Source: Cryptosporangium arvum DSM 44712 (GTDB taxonomy: Bacteria; Actinomycetota; Actinomycetes; Mycobacteriales; Cryptosporangiaceae). Taken from it: DNA of 64,000 nucleotides. The stretch spans positions 6,168,894 to 6,232,893 of the forward strand of contig NZ_KK073874.1 of NCBI RefSeq assembly GCF_000585375.1. Reading direction: 5' to 3'. The notes beneath the pieces were generated by a model that saw only the letters and a program-made list of their open reading frames with translations, was not told the origin of the DNA and searched no databases. This document shows positions 48,063 to 57,386 of this stretch, piece after piece. The position numbers were made by a program, and so were the translations under genes. Every line of letters starts with the position of its first letter. Position 1 is the stretch's first letter.

Positions 48063-49061
48063 ATGGCAGTCACTCTCGCCGACGTCGCGGCGGCCGCGGG
48101 GCTCTCCGGTTCCACCGTCTCGCGGGCGCTCTCGGCCCCCGACAAGGTCAACGCGGCCACCCGGGAGCGAGTGGAGCGGATCGCCCGGGAGATGGGGTAC
48201 GTCCCCAATCACAGCGCCCGGTCGCTCACCTCCGGCCGCACCGACCTGATCGGGCTGATCGTGCCCGACATCGCCAACCCGTTCTTCCCTCCGATCATCA
48301 AGGCGGTGCAGGCCCGCGGCAGCCAGCAGGGCAAGACCGTGCTGATCGCCGACGTCGACGAACGCCCGGCCGACGAGGTGCCGCGGGCCCGGTTGATGCG
48401 CAAGCAGGTCGACGGCCTCATCATCGTCTCGCCCCGCACGCCCGACGACGCCCTGGGCGAGCTGGTCGCGCTCGGACCGGTCGTGTTCGTGAACCGGGCC
48501 GTGCCCGGCGCGGCCAGCGTCGTCATCGACGAGGCCGGCGGGATGGAGCAGGCCGTCGAGCACCTCGCCGCACTCGGGCACCGCTCGATCGCCTACCTGG
48601 GCGGGCCCAAGCGGTCCTGGTCGAACGCCCAGCGCAAGGCGGCCGTCCGGGCCGCGTGCGGCCGGCTCGGGCTCGAACTGGTGGAGTTCGGCCCGTTCGA
48701 GGCCCAGGTCCAGTCGGGCGTGCATGCCGCGGACCTGGTGATCGCCCGGGCGATCACCGGGGTGATCGCCTACGACGACCTGATCGCGCTGGGGGTGATG
48801 GCGCGACTGACCGAGCGGGGCGTGCGGACCGGAGCCGACGTCAGCCTGATCGGGGTGGACGACAGCCCGATGTCGGCGATGGCCTACCCGACGCTCACCT
48901 CGGTGCACGTGCCCGGGGACGCCGCCGGCGCGGCGGCGGTCGACACGCTGCTCGCGATCGTCGACGCCCGGCGGGACGAGGGCGAGGAGCAGATCGTCCT
49001 CGACTCCCGGCTCGTCGTGCGCAGTTCCACCGCGCCCGTCCGGACGCCCGAACGCGGCTGA
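48063..49061 (+). CDS. LacI-family transcriptional regulator of sugar regulon
   Basis: A 332-residue repressor. The helix-turn-helix and hinge are VTLADVAAAAGLSGSTVSRA and YVPNHSARSLTSGRTDLIGL; the rest is a periplasmic-binding-protein-like sugar domain (LIVPDIANPFFPPIIKAVQ, GVIAYDDLIALGVM, VSLIGVDDSPMSAM). ATG 48063 follows CGAGGAGTAGG. An operator upstream of it recurs in the nagB/GH4 intergenic region, so it likely controls itself and that regulon, with the imported sugar or its phosphate as inducer. Confidence 0.92.
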   Translation: MAVTLADVAAAAGLSGSTVSRALSAPDKVNAATRERVERIAREMGYVPNHSARSLTSGRTDLIGLIVPDIANPFFPPIIKAVQARGSQQGKTVLIADVDERPADEVPRARLMRKQVDGLIIVSPRTPDDALGELVALGPVVFVNRAVPGAASVVIDEAGGMEQAVEHLAALGHRSIAYLGGPKRSWSNAQRKAAVRAACGRLGLELVEFGPFEAQVQSGVHAADLVIARAITGVIAYDDLIALGVMARLTERGVRTGADVSLIGVDDSPMSAMAYPTLTSVHVPGDAAGAAAVDTLLAIVDARRDEGEEQIVLDSRLVVRSSTAPVRTPERG

Positions 49062-49101
49062 ACTCCCCCACCGGAGGCAGTTCGGCCGCGTCCGGCCGCG
49101 G

Positions 49102-49881
49102 TTACCGGTGTGGTGCCCCCTCGAGCAGGGCGGCCGACGCGGGCTCGAGCAGTAAGCGCGCGTGCGGCGTACGGCGCAGGATCGTCGCCGGGCAGGACGG
49201 GCCGATCTCGTCGGTGAGCGCGGCCCGGACCGCCCGGGCCTTCCGCCCCTCCGGCACGCACACCTGGACGTGCGCGGCCGAGAGCAGCGCGGGGATCGTC
49301 AACGAGATCGCCAGCTCCGGTACGCTGCCGGGGTCGGGGAAGTGCCCCTCGTCGACCTGCTGGCGCCTCGATTCGGCGCTGAGGCGGACCACCCGCGCCC
49401 AGCGCCGGTCGTCGAAGTCGGCGTCGCCGGGCTCGTTGAACGCGAGGTGGCCGTTCTCGCCGATCCCCAGGCAGACCAGGTCGACCGGTGCCGACCGGAG
49501 CTCCTGTTCGTAGCGGTCGGCCTCGGCCCGCGGGTCGCCCTCCCCGCTGAGGTAGTGCACCCGGGCGGGGGCGAAGCGGCGCTCGACGCGCTCCCGGATC
49601 CAGCGCTGGAAGCTGGCCGGATGCCGGTCGTCGAGGCCGACGTACTCGTCCATGTGGAAGACCTCGACCCGGTCCCACGGGACGTCCTCGCCGACGAGCG
49701 CGTCGGTGAACGCGTACTGCGAATTGCCGGTCGCGACGACGACGCGGGCCCGTCCGCGTTCGGTCACCGCGTCCCGGAGCAAGCCGGCCGCCCGGGTCGC
49801 GGCGGCCACCCCCATCGCTCCCTCGCTGTCGTGAACCTCGACGGGCAGCTCATCGGCAGTGAAGCGGCTGGTGATCGTCAT
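49102..49881 (-). CDS. nagB: Glucosamine-6-phosphate deaminase family protein (NagB-like)
   Basis: A 259-residue aldose-ketose isomerase. It has VVVATGNSQYAFTDAL at the phosphate loop, VEVFHMDEYVGLDDRHPAS with the catalytic Asp, and LVCLGIGENGHLAFNEPGD, all core NagB motifs. NagB converts glucosamine-6-phosphate to fructose-6-phosphate and ammonia. Lone actinobacterial homologues may act on another amino-sugar phosphate. It is divergent from the GH4 operon with LacI-type sites between, so it probably handles the amino sugar that the regulon releases. Confidence 0.82.
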   Translation of the reverse strand: MTITSRFTADELPVEVHDSEGAMGVAAATRAAGLLRDAVTERGRARVVVATGNSQYAFTDALVGEDVPWDRVEVFHMDEYVGLDDRHPASFQRWIRERVERRFAPARVHYLSGEGDPRAEADRYEQELRSAPVDLVCLGIGENGHLAFNEPGDADFDDRRWARVVRLSAESRRQQVDEGHFPDPGSVPELAISLTIPALLSAAHVQVCVPEGRKARAVRAALTDEIGPSCPATILRRTPHARLLLEPASAALLEGAPHR

Positions 49882-49903
49882 GGTGTCCTCTCCGATCCCA
49901 CTA

Positions 49904-49946
49904 TTGCAAGCGTGTGCAGCATATGCATTAATCTTGCAGCAAGCGG
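49904..49946. promoter_or_regulatory. LacI-family operators between nagB-like gene and GH4 operon
   Basis: Two related sites: TTGCAAGCG at 49904-49912 and TTGCAGCAAGCGG at 49934-49946. The second is an exact 13-bp copy of the site upstream of the LacI gene, in the opposite orientation. The pair is spaced to cover both divergent promoters. Confidence 0.65.
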
Positions 49947-49969
49947 CATCATGGATCGAAGGGCACTAC

Positions 49970-51319
49970 ATGACTCGCATCGTTTTCATCGGGGCCGGCA
50001 GCGTCGTCTTCACCCGCCAGCTCGTCGCCGACCTCCTGCTGTTCCCCGACCTCCCGCCACTGGATCTCGTCCTGCACGACATCGATCCGGCCCGGCTGGA
50101 GGTGGCCCGCGGTACGGCCGAGCAGCTCGCGGCGCGCTTCGGCCGTCCGCTGCGCGTCACCGCGACCGTGGACCGGCGGGCGGCTCTCGACGCCGCGGAC
50201 GTCGTCGTCGACATGATTCAGGTCGGCGGCATCGAGACGACGAGCGTCGACATCGAACTGCCGGCCACCTTCGGGCTGCGGCAGCCGATCAGCGACACCA
50301 CCGGGATCGGCGGTGTGTTCCGCGCGCTGCGGACGTTCCCCGTGCTGTCGGCCATCGCGCGGGACATGCGCGAGCTCTGCCCGGACGCGCTGTTCCTCAA
50401 CTACACGAACCCGATGGCGATGAACATCTGGTGGTTGTCCGTCGTCTCGCCCGGACTGCGTGCGGCCGGCCTGTGCCACAGCGTCTACTGGACCGTGCAC
50501 GACCTGTGCGAGCTGATCGACGTGCCGGTGGAGGGCACGCACTTCCGCGCCGCCGGGGTCAACCATCAGGCGTGGCTCTACGAGTGGAGCCGCGGCGGCG
50601 AGGACCTCTACCCGCGGCTGCGCGACACGATCGCCGCCGACCCGGAACTCGAACGCCGGGTGCGCGTCGAGATCTTCCGCCGGATCGGCTACTACCCGAC
50701 CGAGACCAGCGAACACAGCGCGGAGTACCTGTCGTGGTTCCTCCGCTCCGACGAGCAGATCGAGCGGTTCCGGCTGGTGCCGGGCCAGCATCTGGCCACC
50801 GCGGAGCAGAACCTGGCGGAGTTTCACGCCGCCCAGCGGGCGCTGGCCGAGGGCCGGGAGCTCGAACTCGACGACGACGGAGCCGCGGCGGAGTACGCCC
50901 CCCAGATCATCCACTCGCTGCTCACCGGAACCGAGCGGGAGATCCACACGAACGTCCCCAATCGGGGCTACATCACGAACCTGCCGCCGGGCGCGGTCGT
51001 CGAGGTACCGACGACGGTCGACGGGTCCGGGCTCACCCCGATCACCGTGGGCGCGATCCCGACGCAGGGCGCGGCGCACAACCGCACCTACCTCTCGGTG
51101 GCCGAGCTCGCCGTGGAGGCCGCGCTGACCGGCTCGCGCGACGCGGTACTGCAGGCCATGCTCGTCGACCCCAACGCGAGCTCCACGCTGACGCCGGACC
51201 GGCTGGCCGACCTCGTCGACCGGATGTTCACCGCCCACCACGCGCTTCTGCCCTCGACGCTCGGCGGCGGCGCCGAGCTGGATCTGTCCGACGTGCCGGC
51301 CCCCAGGAGCCCTCGATGA
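49970..51319 (+). CDS. Glycoside hydrolase family 4 enzyme (alpha-galactosidase/melibiase-like)
   Basis: A 449-residue NAD- and metal-dependent glycosidase. NAD site RIVFIGAGSVVFTRQLVADL at the N-terminus, NYTNPMAMN, metal-binding Cys-His in GLCHSVYW and His in AGVNHQAWLYEW. GH4 enzymes cleave by oxidation-elimination and accept alpha- or beta-glycosides, some phosphorylated. The Cys-His-Ser pattern resembles melibiases more than phospho-glucosidases. ATG 49970 follows GAAGGG. It heads an operon with an ABC sugar importer, so the sugar enters unphosphorylated. Confidence 0.87.
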   Translation: MTRIVFIGAGSVVFTRQLVADLLLFPDLPPLDLVLHDIDPARLEVARGTAEQLAARFGRPLRVTATVDRRAALDAADVVVDMIQVGGIETTSVDIELPATFGLRQPISDTTGIGGVFRALRTFPVLSAIARDMRELCPDALFLNYTNPMAMNIWWLSVVSPGLRAAGLCHSVYWTVHDLCELIDVPVEGTHFRAAGVNHQAWLYEWSRGGEDLYPRLRDTIAADPELERRVRVEIFRRIGYYPTETSEHSAEYLSWFLRSDEQIERFRLVPGQHLATAEQNLAEFHAAQRALAEGRELELDDDGAAAEYAPQIIHSLLTGTEREIHTNVPNRGYITNLPPGAVVEVPTTVDGSGLTPITVGAIPTQGAAHNRTYLSVAELAVEAALTGSRDAVLQAMLVDPNASSTLTPDRLADLVDRMFTAHHALLPSTLGGGAELDLSDVPAPRSPR

Positions 51320-52632
51320 AGCAGCCACGCACGACTCCGCTCGTCTTATCCGCGGTCGCGGCGCTGCTGGCGTCCACCCTGGCCGCCTGTGGATCCGGCG
51401 GTCAGGGCAGCACCACGCTCGACAAGAACGCCGAGGTGTCGATCACCCTGTGGACCGGTCAGAGCGAGGAGGCCCAGGAGATCCTCGAAGGACTGGCCGC
51501 GGAGTTCGAGAGGGCTCATCCGAACGTCTCGATCGACGCCTCACCGGGCGCGTCGAGCACCGAAGACCTGCTGCAGAAGTTGTCGGCCGGCTTCGCCGGG
51601 AACAGCTATCCCGACATCTCCTACGCCTACGGCAGCTGGGCCAGCCAGCTGGAGGGCTCGGGGCGCACGCTCGACCTCACCGACCAGGTGGCCGATCCCG
51701 CGGTGAAGTGGAACGAGTTCCCGGAAGGCGCCCGGAAGACCGTCCGGCCGACCGGAGAGAAGACGATCGGCTTCCCGGCCCTCGTCGACAACCTGTCGTT
51801 GCTCTACAACAAGACCGTCTTCGACGCGGCCGGCGTGCCCTATCCGACCGACGACTGGACCTGGGACGACCTCCGGGCCGCCGCGAAGAGAATCACCGAC
51901 CCCGCGACGAACACCTACGGCTACGCGTACTCGGTGTCCGGGGCGGAGAACACCGTCTGGAAGATGTGGCCGCTGCTCTGGCAGAACGGCGGCGAGATCC
52001 TGACCGAGGACCAGAACCACGCGGCGTTCGACTCCCCGGCGGGGGTCGAGGCGCTGACGTTCTTGCGCGACATGGCCGTCACCGACGAGAGCGTGTACCT
52101 CGACCAGACCGACACCCGGTACGAGCAGCTGTTCCGCAACAACCGCATCGGCATGATGACGTCGGGCCCCTGGGTGCTCTACGACCTCAAGACGGCCAAG
52201 ACGAAGTACGGCGTGACCAGGCTGCCCGGAACGAACGGCGATCACCAGACGGCGTCCGGCCCCGACATCTGGGCGCTGTTCGACCACCGGGACAAGAACC
52301 GCGCGTACTGGGCCTACGAGTTCACGAAGTGGCTGACCTCGGCGGCTCAGGACGAGCGGTGGAACGTCGCGATCGGCAACCTGCCGCTGCGCGCGTCCGA
52401 GGTCGGCTCCGACGCGTTCGCCGCTCAGGCCACGACCTTCCCGGGGCTGGACGTGATGGCCGCCAACGGCGTCAACGCGAAGAAGGTGCGCCCGACGGTT
52501 CCCGGCTACGTGGGTCTGTCGGAGGCGATCGGGGAGGCGATCGCCGAGGTGTTGCAGGGCCGGGGCAGCCCGCAGACGGCGCTGGAGAAGGCCGCCGACA
52601 AGGCCGACTCCGCGCTCGAGGCCGCCCGATGA
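51316..52632 (+). CDS. Sugar ABC transporter substrate-binding lipoprotein (MalE-like)
   Basis: A 438-residue extracytoplasmic receptor. Signal peptide and lipobox LASTLAACGSGG (Cys near 25), then VSITLWTGQSEEAQEILEGL, typical of SBP_bac_1 oligosaccharide receptors. Other family blocks are LLYNKTVFDAAGVPYPTDDW and RIGMMTSGPWVLYDL. ATG 51316 overlaps the GH4 stop as ATGA and CAGGAG precedes it. It feeds the two permeases downstream; no ATPase is in the operon, so a shared MsiK-like ATPase elsewhere probably powers import. Confidence 0.92.
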   Translation: MKQPRTTPLVLSAVAALLASTLAACGSGGQGSTTLDKNAEVSITLWTGQSEEAQEILEGLAAEFERAHPNVSIDASPGASSTEDLLQKLSAGFAGNSYPDISYAYGSWASQLEGSGRTLDLTDQVADPAVKWNEFPEGARKTVRPTGEKTIGFPALVDNLSLLYNKTVFDAAGVPYPTDDWTWDDLRAAAKRITDPATNTYGYAYSVSGAENTVWKMWPLLWQNGGEILTEDQNHAAFDSPAGVEALTFLRDMAVTDESVYLDQTDTRYEQLFRNNRIGMMTSGPWVLYDLKTAKTKYGVTRLPGTNGDHQTASGPDIWALFDHRDKNRAYWAYEFTKWLTSAAQDERWNVAIGNLPLRASEVGSDAFAAQATTFPGLDVMAANGVNAKKVRPTVPGYVGLSEAIGEAIAEVLQGRGSPQTALEKAADKADSALEAAR

Positions 52633-53573
52633 CCACGGTCGTGGCCCGGCCCACCGCCACCACCCCGCCGGAGCGCTCGCGACGAGCCCGGCGGCGGCGG
52701 ACCGGGCTGCGCGATTCGGTCAGCGGGTGGCTGTTCGCCGGCCCGGCGACGCTCCTGGTGCTCGGGCTGTCGATCTTCCCCGCCGGCTGGGCGCTCGTGC
52801 TGTCGATGCAGAAGTGGAACGGCTTCAGCGCGCCCGAGTACGTCGGGGGCGCCAACTACACCCGGCTCGTCACCGACGAGGCGTTTCTGGACGCGGTCAC
52901 GCACACGGTCGTCTACACGGTGATGTTCGTGCCGCTGTCGGTGCTCGCGGGGCTGTTCCTCGCCGTGGCGCTCAACCGCCGGATCCGGTTCATCGGGATC
53001 TACCGCACCGCGATCTTCGTGCCGTTCGTCGCCTCGGCGGCCGCCACCGGGATCCTCTCGACCTACCTGTTCAATCCGCAGTACGGGCTGGTCAACAACG
53101 CGCTGCGGATGCTCGGCCTACCGTCGCAGGGCTGGTTGGAGGATCCGGCCCAGGCGATGGTCGTGGTCACGATCATGTCGCTCTGGGGCCAGGCGGCCTT
53201 CACCACGGTGATCTACCTGGCGGCCCTGCAGGACGTCCCGGCCGAGTTGCTCGAAGCCGCACGCATCGACGGCGCGAACCGATGGCAGGCGTTCTGGCGG
53301 ATCGTCTGGCCCCAGCTCACGCCGGTGACGGTCTTCACCACGATCTGGCAGACGATCGGCGCGATCCAGCTCTTCGACCTCGTCTACACCACGACCAGGG
53401 GCGGACCGCTCGGCGCCACCAAGACGATCGTCTACTTCCTGTGGGAGAAGGCCTTCCGGACGCTCGACTTCGGGTACGGCTCGGCGGCCGCCTACGTGCT
53501 GTTCGCGCTCACGCTGCTGACCACGATCGGTGTCGTCGTCTACTCCCGACGCACGAAAAGGGAGGCGTTCTAG
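52629..53573 (+). CDS. Sugar ABC transporter permease (MalF/UgpA-like)
   Basis: A 314-residue permease with six helices and a basic N-terminus (RSRRARRRRTG). The EAA loop that contacts the ATPase is EAARIDGANRWQAFWRI. Start block GWLFAGPATLLVLGLSIFP is usual for this family. ATG 52629 overlaps the receptor stop (ATGA). Pairs with the next permease. Confidence 0.92.
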   Translation: MTTVVARPTATTPPERSRRARRRRTGLRDSVSGWLFAGPATLLVLGLSIFPAGWALVLSMQKWNGFSAPEYVGGANYTRLVTDEAFLDAVTHTVVYTVMFVPLSVLAGLFLAVALNRRIRFIGIYRTAIFVPFVASAAATGILSTYLFNPQYGLVNNALRMLGLPSQGWLEDPAQAMVVVTIMSLWGQAAFTTVIYLAALQDVPAELLEAARIDGANRWQAFWRIVWPQLTPVTVFTTIWQTIGAIQLFDLVYTTTRGGPLGATKTIVYFLWEKAFRTLDFGYGSAAAYVLFALTLLTTIGVVVYSRRTKREAF

Positions 53574-54422
53574 ATGGCCCCGTCCCCCACTCCCGCCCGG
53601 CGCCGGCCGAGGTCGCGTCCGTCGGCCTGGCACCTGGTCCTGGCGCCGATCGCGCTGGTGTTCCTGCTGCCGTTCGTGCAGATGTTCGTCGCGTCGGTCT
53701 CACCGGCCGAGGAACTGGTCAAGTTCCCGCCGCCGCTGGTGCCGTCCCGAGTGGACTTCACCGGCTTCGTCACCTTGTTCACCGAGTCCGACGCGCTGCT
53801 GTGGCTCGGCAACACCGTGCTGGTGGCCGCCTCGGCGATCGTCTCGCACCTGGTGCTGTGCTCGCTGGCCGGCTACGGCTTCGCCCGGCTGGCGTTCGCG
53901 GGGCGCACGGTCGGCGTCTTCCTGATCCTCGCCACGATCATGATCCCCACCCAGTTGCTGATGATCCCGACCTACGTCGTGTTCTCGCGTCTCGGGCTGA
54001 TCGACAGCCTCGGCGCCGCCGTCGTGCCCTGGCTCGCGTCGGCGTTCGGGATCTTCCTGATGCGGCAGTTCTTCCTGTCGCTGCCGACGGAGCTCGAGGA
54101 GGCCGGCCTGATCGACGGCGCGAACCGCTGGCAGGTGTTCTTCCGGATCGTGCTGCCGCTGGCGAAGCCCGCCCTCGCGACGCTGGCGATCTTCACCCTG
54201 CTCGGCTCGTGGAACGACCTGGTCTGGCCGTTGATCGCGATCAACGACCAGCACGCGTTCACCCTGCAGCTCGGCCTCGCGAACTTCCAGGGCACCCGGC
54301 GCACCGAGTGGTCACTGCTGATGGCCGGCAACGTGGTGGCCACGCTGCCGTTGATCCTCTTCTTCCTGGTCGCGCAGAAGCAGTTCGTCGCGACGATGAC
54401 GCTGTCAGGGCTCAAAGGGTGA
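53574..54422 (+). CDS. Sugar ABC transporter permease (MalG/UgpE-like)
   Basis: A 282-residue permease with six helices. The EAA loop is EEAGLIDGANRWQVFFRI, and the C-terminus QKQFVATMTLSGLKG is the standard ending of MalG-like subunits. ATG 53574 directly abuts the previous stop. Its stop overlaps the MFS gene start (GTGA), so the MFS carrier is part of the same operon. Confidence 0.92.
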   Translation: MAPSPTPARRRPRSRPSAWHLVLAPIALVFLLPFVQMFVASVSPAEELVKFPPPLVPSRVDFTGFVTLFTESDALLWLGNTVLVAASAIVSHLVLCSLAGYGFARLAFAGRTVGVFLILATIMIPTQLLMIPTYVVFSRLGLIDSLGAAVVPWLASAFGIFLMRQFFLSLPTELEEAGLIDGANRWQVFFRIVLPLAKPALATLAIFTLLGSWNDLVWPLIAINDQHAFTLQLGLANFQGTRRTEWSLLMAGNVVATLPLILFFLVAQKQFVATMTLSGLKG

Positions 54423-55711
54423 GGGTGCGCGCCGGGACCGTCTGGGCGGTCGGCCTCTTCACGTACGTCGTCGCCGTCTTCCACCGCTCCTCACTCGCGG
54501 TGGCCGGGCTCGTCGCCACCGAACGATTCGGCCTCGCCGCCGCGCAGCTGGCCACCTTCACGGTGGTGCAGCTGCTGGTGTACGCGCTGCTGCAGATCCC
54601 GGTGGGGGTGCTGGTCGACCGGTACGGCCCGCGCGCCGTGCTGCTCACCGGCACGACCGTGCTGACGCTGGGCCAGGCCGGCTTCGCGTTCGCCGGGTCC
54701 TACGGGGCCGCGCTGCTGGCCCGGACGTTCGTCGGCACGGGCGACGCGGTGACGTTCATCTGCGTACTGCGTCTGGTGAGCGGGTGGTTCGGGCCGGGAC
54801 GCGTGCCGGTGATCACCCAGCTGACCGGCGTCATCGGTCAGCTGGGCGCGATGGCGGCGGCGGTGCCGATGACCTGGGCGCTGAGCCGTTTCGGCTGGAC
54901 CTGGGCGTACGGGGTCGCCTCGTCGCTGGGGCTGGTCGCGATCGTCGCCGCGTTGCTGTTCGTGCACGACGAGCCCGGCACCCGGACGCTGCGCGGGCCG
55001 GCCCTGTCCTCCGCCGCGACCCGGGCCGGCCTCACCGCGTCCTGGCGGCAGCCGGGCACACGCCTCGGGTTCTGGGTGCACTTCGCGACCCAGTTCGCGC
55101 CGAACGCGTTCGCGCTCCTCTGGGGGTTCCCGTTCCTGGTGAAGGGTGAGGGCCGGTCGCCGACGGTCGCGTCGTCGCTGCTCACGCTGATGGTGGTGAC
55201 GCTGATCGCGGCCGGTCCGCTGATCGGCTGGTTCACCGCGCGCCACCCGTGGCAGCGCTCGACGCTCGCGCTGGCGATCGTGGCCGCGATCGCCGGGGCG
55301 TGGACGGTCGTGCTGGCGTGGCCGGGGCCGGCACCGCTGCCGGTGCTGGTGGTCCTCGTGGTCGTGGTCGGCCTCGGAGGGCCGGGGTCGATGATCGCGT
55401 TCGACCTGGGCCGGACGTCGAACCCGGCCGGGCGGCTGGCCGGCGCGACCGGGATCATCAACCAGGCCGGGTTCGTGGCGAGCCTCACCGCCGTGGTCGC
55501 GATCGGCGCGATCCTCGACTGGCGCAGCGCCCGCGGGAACCCGACGTCCGCGTTCGCCTGGGCGATGTCGTTCCAGTACGTGCTCTGGGCCCTCGGCGCC
55601 GCGCAGATCCTGCGTCACCGCGGCCGGAGCCGAGCCCACGAGCTCACCGCGTGCCCGCCCGGGCTGAGCCCTTCCCGGCCCGCGGAGGTCAGATCGGCAG
55701 GGTCAGCGTGA
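54419..55711 (+). CDS. MFS transporter coupled to sugar operon
   Basis: A 430-residue carrier with about twelve helices. The loop 2-3 motif is LVDRYGPRAVLLTGTTVL, and RLVSGWFGPGRVPVITQLTG is typical of nitrate/sugar-phosphate-like MFS groups. GTG 54419 overlaps the permease stop. Having an MFS carrier translated with an ABC importer suggests export of an excess sugar or of a by-product, but direction is unknown. The last 23 bases overlap the convergent histidine kinase gene. Confidence 0.87.
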   Translation: MRVRAGTVWAVGLFTYVVAVFHRSSLAVAGLVATERFGLAAAQLATFTVVQLLVYALLQIPVGVLVDRYGPRAVLLTGTTVLTLGQAGFAFAGSYGAALLARTFVGTGDAVTFICVLRLVSGWFGPGRVPVITQLTGVIGQLGAMAAAVPMTWALSRFGWTWAYGVASSLGLVAIVAALLFVHDEPGTRTLRGPALSSAATRAGLTASWRQPGTRLGFWVHFATQFAPNAFALLWGFPFLVKGEGRSPTVASSLLTLMVVTLIAAGPLIGWFTARHPWQRSTLALAIVAAIAGAWTVVLAWPGPAPLPVLVVLVVVVGLGGPGSMIAFDLGRTSNPAGRLAGATGIINQAGFVASLTAVVAIGAILDWRSARGNPTSAFAWAMSFQYVLWALGAAQILRHRGRSRAHELTACPPGLSPSRPAEVRSAGSA

Positions 55712-57386
55712 ACGTCGAGCCGCGACCCGGTGCGCTGGCCGCGGTCAGGTCGCCGCCGTGCGCGCGGGCCAGTTGCCGGGCGATGGCCAGGCCCAGGCCG
55801 CTGCCGCCGGTCGCCCGGGCGCGTGACGTGTCGGCCCGCCAGAACCGGTCGAAGACCTTCGCCAGGTCCGCCGGTGCGATCCCGCTCCCGGTGTCGGTCA
55901 CCGCGATCACCAGCAGGTCCGGACGTACCTCCAGGCTCACCGTGACGCGACCGCCGGCCGGCGTGTGCCGCACGGCGTTCGACAGCAGGTTCCCGACGAT
56001 CTGGCGCAGGCGCACCGGGTCGACGCTCACCTCCGGATCCGCGTCGCCCTCCAGCGTCACCGGCACGCTGCCCTGGTGCACGCCGACGAGCTGTTCCAGC
56101 AGGTCCCGGACGTAGATCAGCTCCCGGTGCACGCGCAGCCTCCCGGCGTCCGCGGCGGCGAGGTCGCCCAGGTCGTCGACGACGTGGTGCAGCAGGATCG
56201 ACTCCTCGACGAGTACCTCGAGCACCTCCGCGTCGACGGTGATCACGCCGTCGCGGGCGCTCTCCAGCCAGGCCCGGATGTTCGTCAGCGGGGTGCGGAG
56301 CTCGTGCGCGATGTCGCTGACCATCTCCTTGCGTTGCCGCTCCAGCGCGAGCCGGCGGGCGGCCAGGTCGTTGAACGCGGCGGCGAGGTACCCGATCTCG
56401 TCCCGGGTGGTGACCGGCACCGGTTGCCGCGCGTCCTGCCGCGCGGCGTCGGTGAGCATCCGCAGCGGGCGGACGAGACGTCGGCCGACCAGGATCGTGG
56501 CCAGCCCGGCCACCACGAACACGAGCGCCGTCGTGCCGACGATGCGCAGGACGTTGTGCCTGGACAGGGTCACGCCCGGCGCGGGTTCGGGCGCGGCCGG
56601 ACCGGTGACGAACAGCAGGGCGATCGGGGCGACGAAAGGCCGCAGCTGCGCGCGTCGCTCGGCGTCCAGACAGGTTTGGAGTTGGGGTCCGGAGCCGTAG
56701 GCGACGGTGAACACCGGCGTGATGAACAGCTTCTCCTCACCGGCGCAGACCGCGACCCGTTGGGTCAGCTCGGCCAGGGGCGCACGCTCCGCCCCCACCG
56801 GCTCGTCGAGCATCCAGCTTTCGCAGTAGTCCGCCCGCCGGCCGTCGGGCGGCCCCACGACCGGGCGCCCGCTGGGGGTCCTGGTCGTCTCCGCCCGGTA
56901 GCCCACCTTCCCCAGGCAGGCCACCTGGTCGGCGGCGATCCGGTCCAGGACCGCCCGGTCGGCCGCGGCGAGCCGGTAGGGGCCGACGGCGCGCGGATCG
57001 ATGAGACCGCCGTCGGAATTCAGCGGGTCCACGGCGGCGGTCGGGATCGAGGACACCGCGACCGCGTTCATCGCGTCGGCCGGCGCGGCGCCGATCGGCC
57101 GGCGGTCCGGTGTCGTGAGCGCGATCCGGCGGCCGGTGCGCTCGGCCAGCGGGCGGAGCACCCCGTCGATCCCCGCCCACGTGCGGTGGGTGGCCGCGTA
57201 GCCGATCAACGCGTCGTAGATGTCGGTGTCGGCGGTGAGCGCACGGCTCGGTTCCGGCACGACCGCGCGCCGGGTCAACTCCGTGGTCAGCCAGGCGGTC
57301 GCGCCGACGGCGCACACCGCGATCAGCATCGACGTCGCCACGAGCCGGATCAGCAGGCTGCGGTGGAGCGGCACGGTCCGCCTCAC
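55689..57386 (-). CDS. Sensor histidine kinase, OmpR-partner type
   Basis: A 565-residue kinase. N-terminal helix (LLIRLVATSMLIAVCAVGAT), an outside domain of about 240 residues, a second helix near 290 (ALVFVVAGLATILVG), HAMP, HisKA with phospho-His in MVSDIAHELRTPLTNIRAW, then N-box NLLSNAVRHTPAGG, G1 VTDTGSGIAP and G2 GGSGLGLAIARQL. The outside domain has four or more cysteines (VACLGKVGY, DYCES, VAVCAGE, LQTCLD), likely disulfide-linked. It is co-translated with the OmpR-type regulator and faces a cell-wall enzyme gene, so a wall-stress role is plausible. Confidence 0.92.
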   Translation of the reverse strand: MRRTVPLHRSLLIRLVATSMLIAVCAVGATAWLTTELTRRAVVPEPSRALTADTDIYDALIGYAATHRTWAGIDGVLRPLAERTGRRIALTTPDRRPIGAAPADAMNAVAVSSIPTAAVDPLNSDGGLIDPRAVGPYRLAAADRAVLDRIAADQVACLGKVGYRAETTRTPSGRPVVGPPDGRRADYCESWMLDEPVGAERAPLAELTQRVAVCAGEEKLFITPVFTVAYGSGPQLQTCLDAERRAQLRPFVAPIALLFVTGPAAPEPAPGVTLSRHNVLRIVGTTALVFVVAGLATILVGRRLVRPLRMLTDAARQDARQPVPVTTRDEIGYLAAAFNDLAARRLALERQRKEMVSDIAHELRTPLTNIRAWLESARDGVITVDAEVLEVLVEESILLHHVVDDLGDLAAADAGRLRVHRELIYVRDLLEQLVGVHQGSVPVTLEGDADPEVSVDPVRLRQIVGNLLSNAVRHTPAGGRVTVSLEVRPDLLVIAVTDTGSGIAPADLAKVFDRFWRADTSRARATGGSGLGLAIARQLARAHGGDLTAASAPGRGSTFTLTLPI

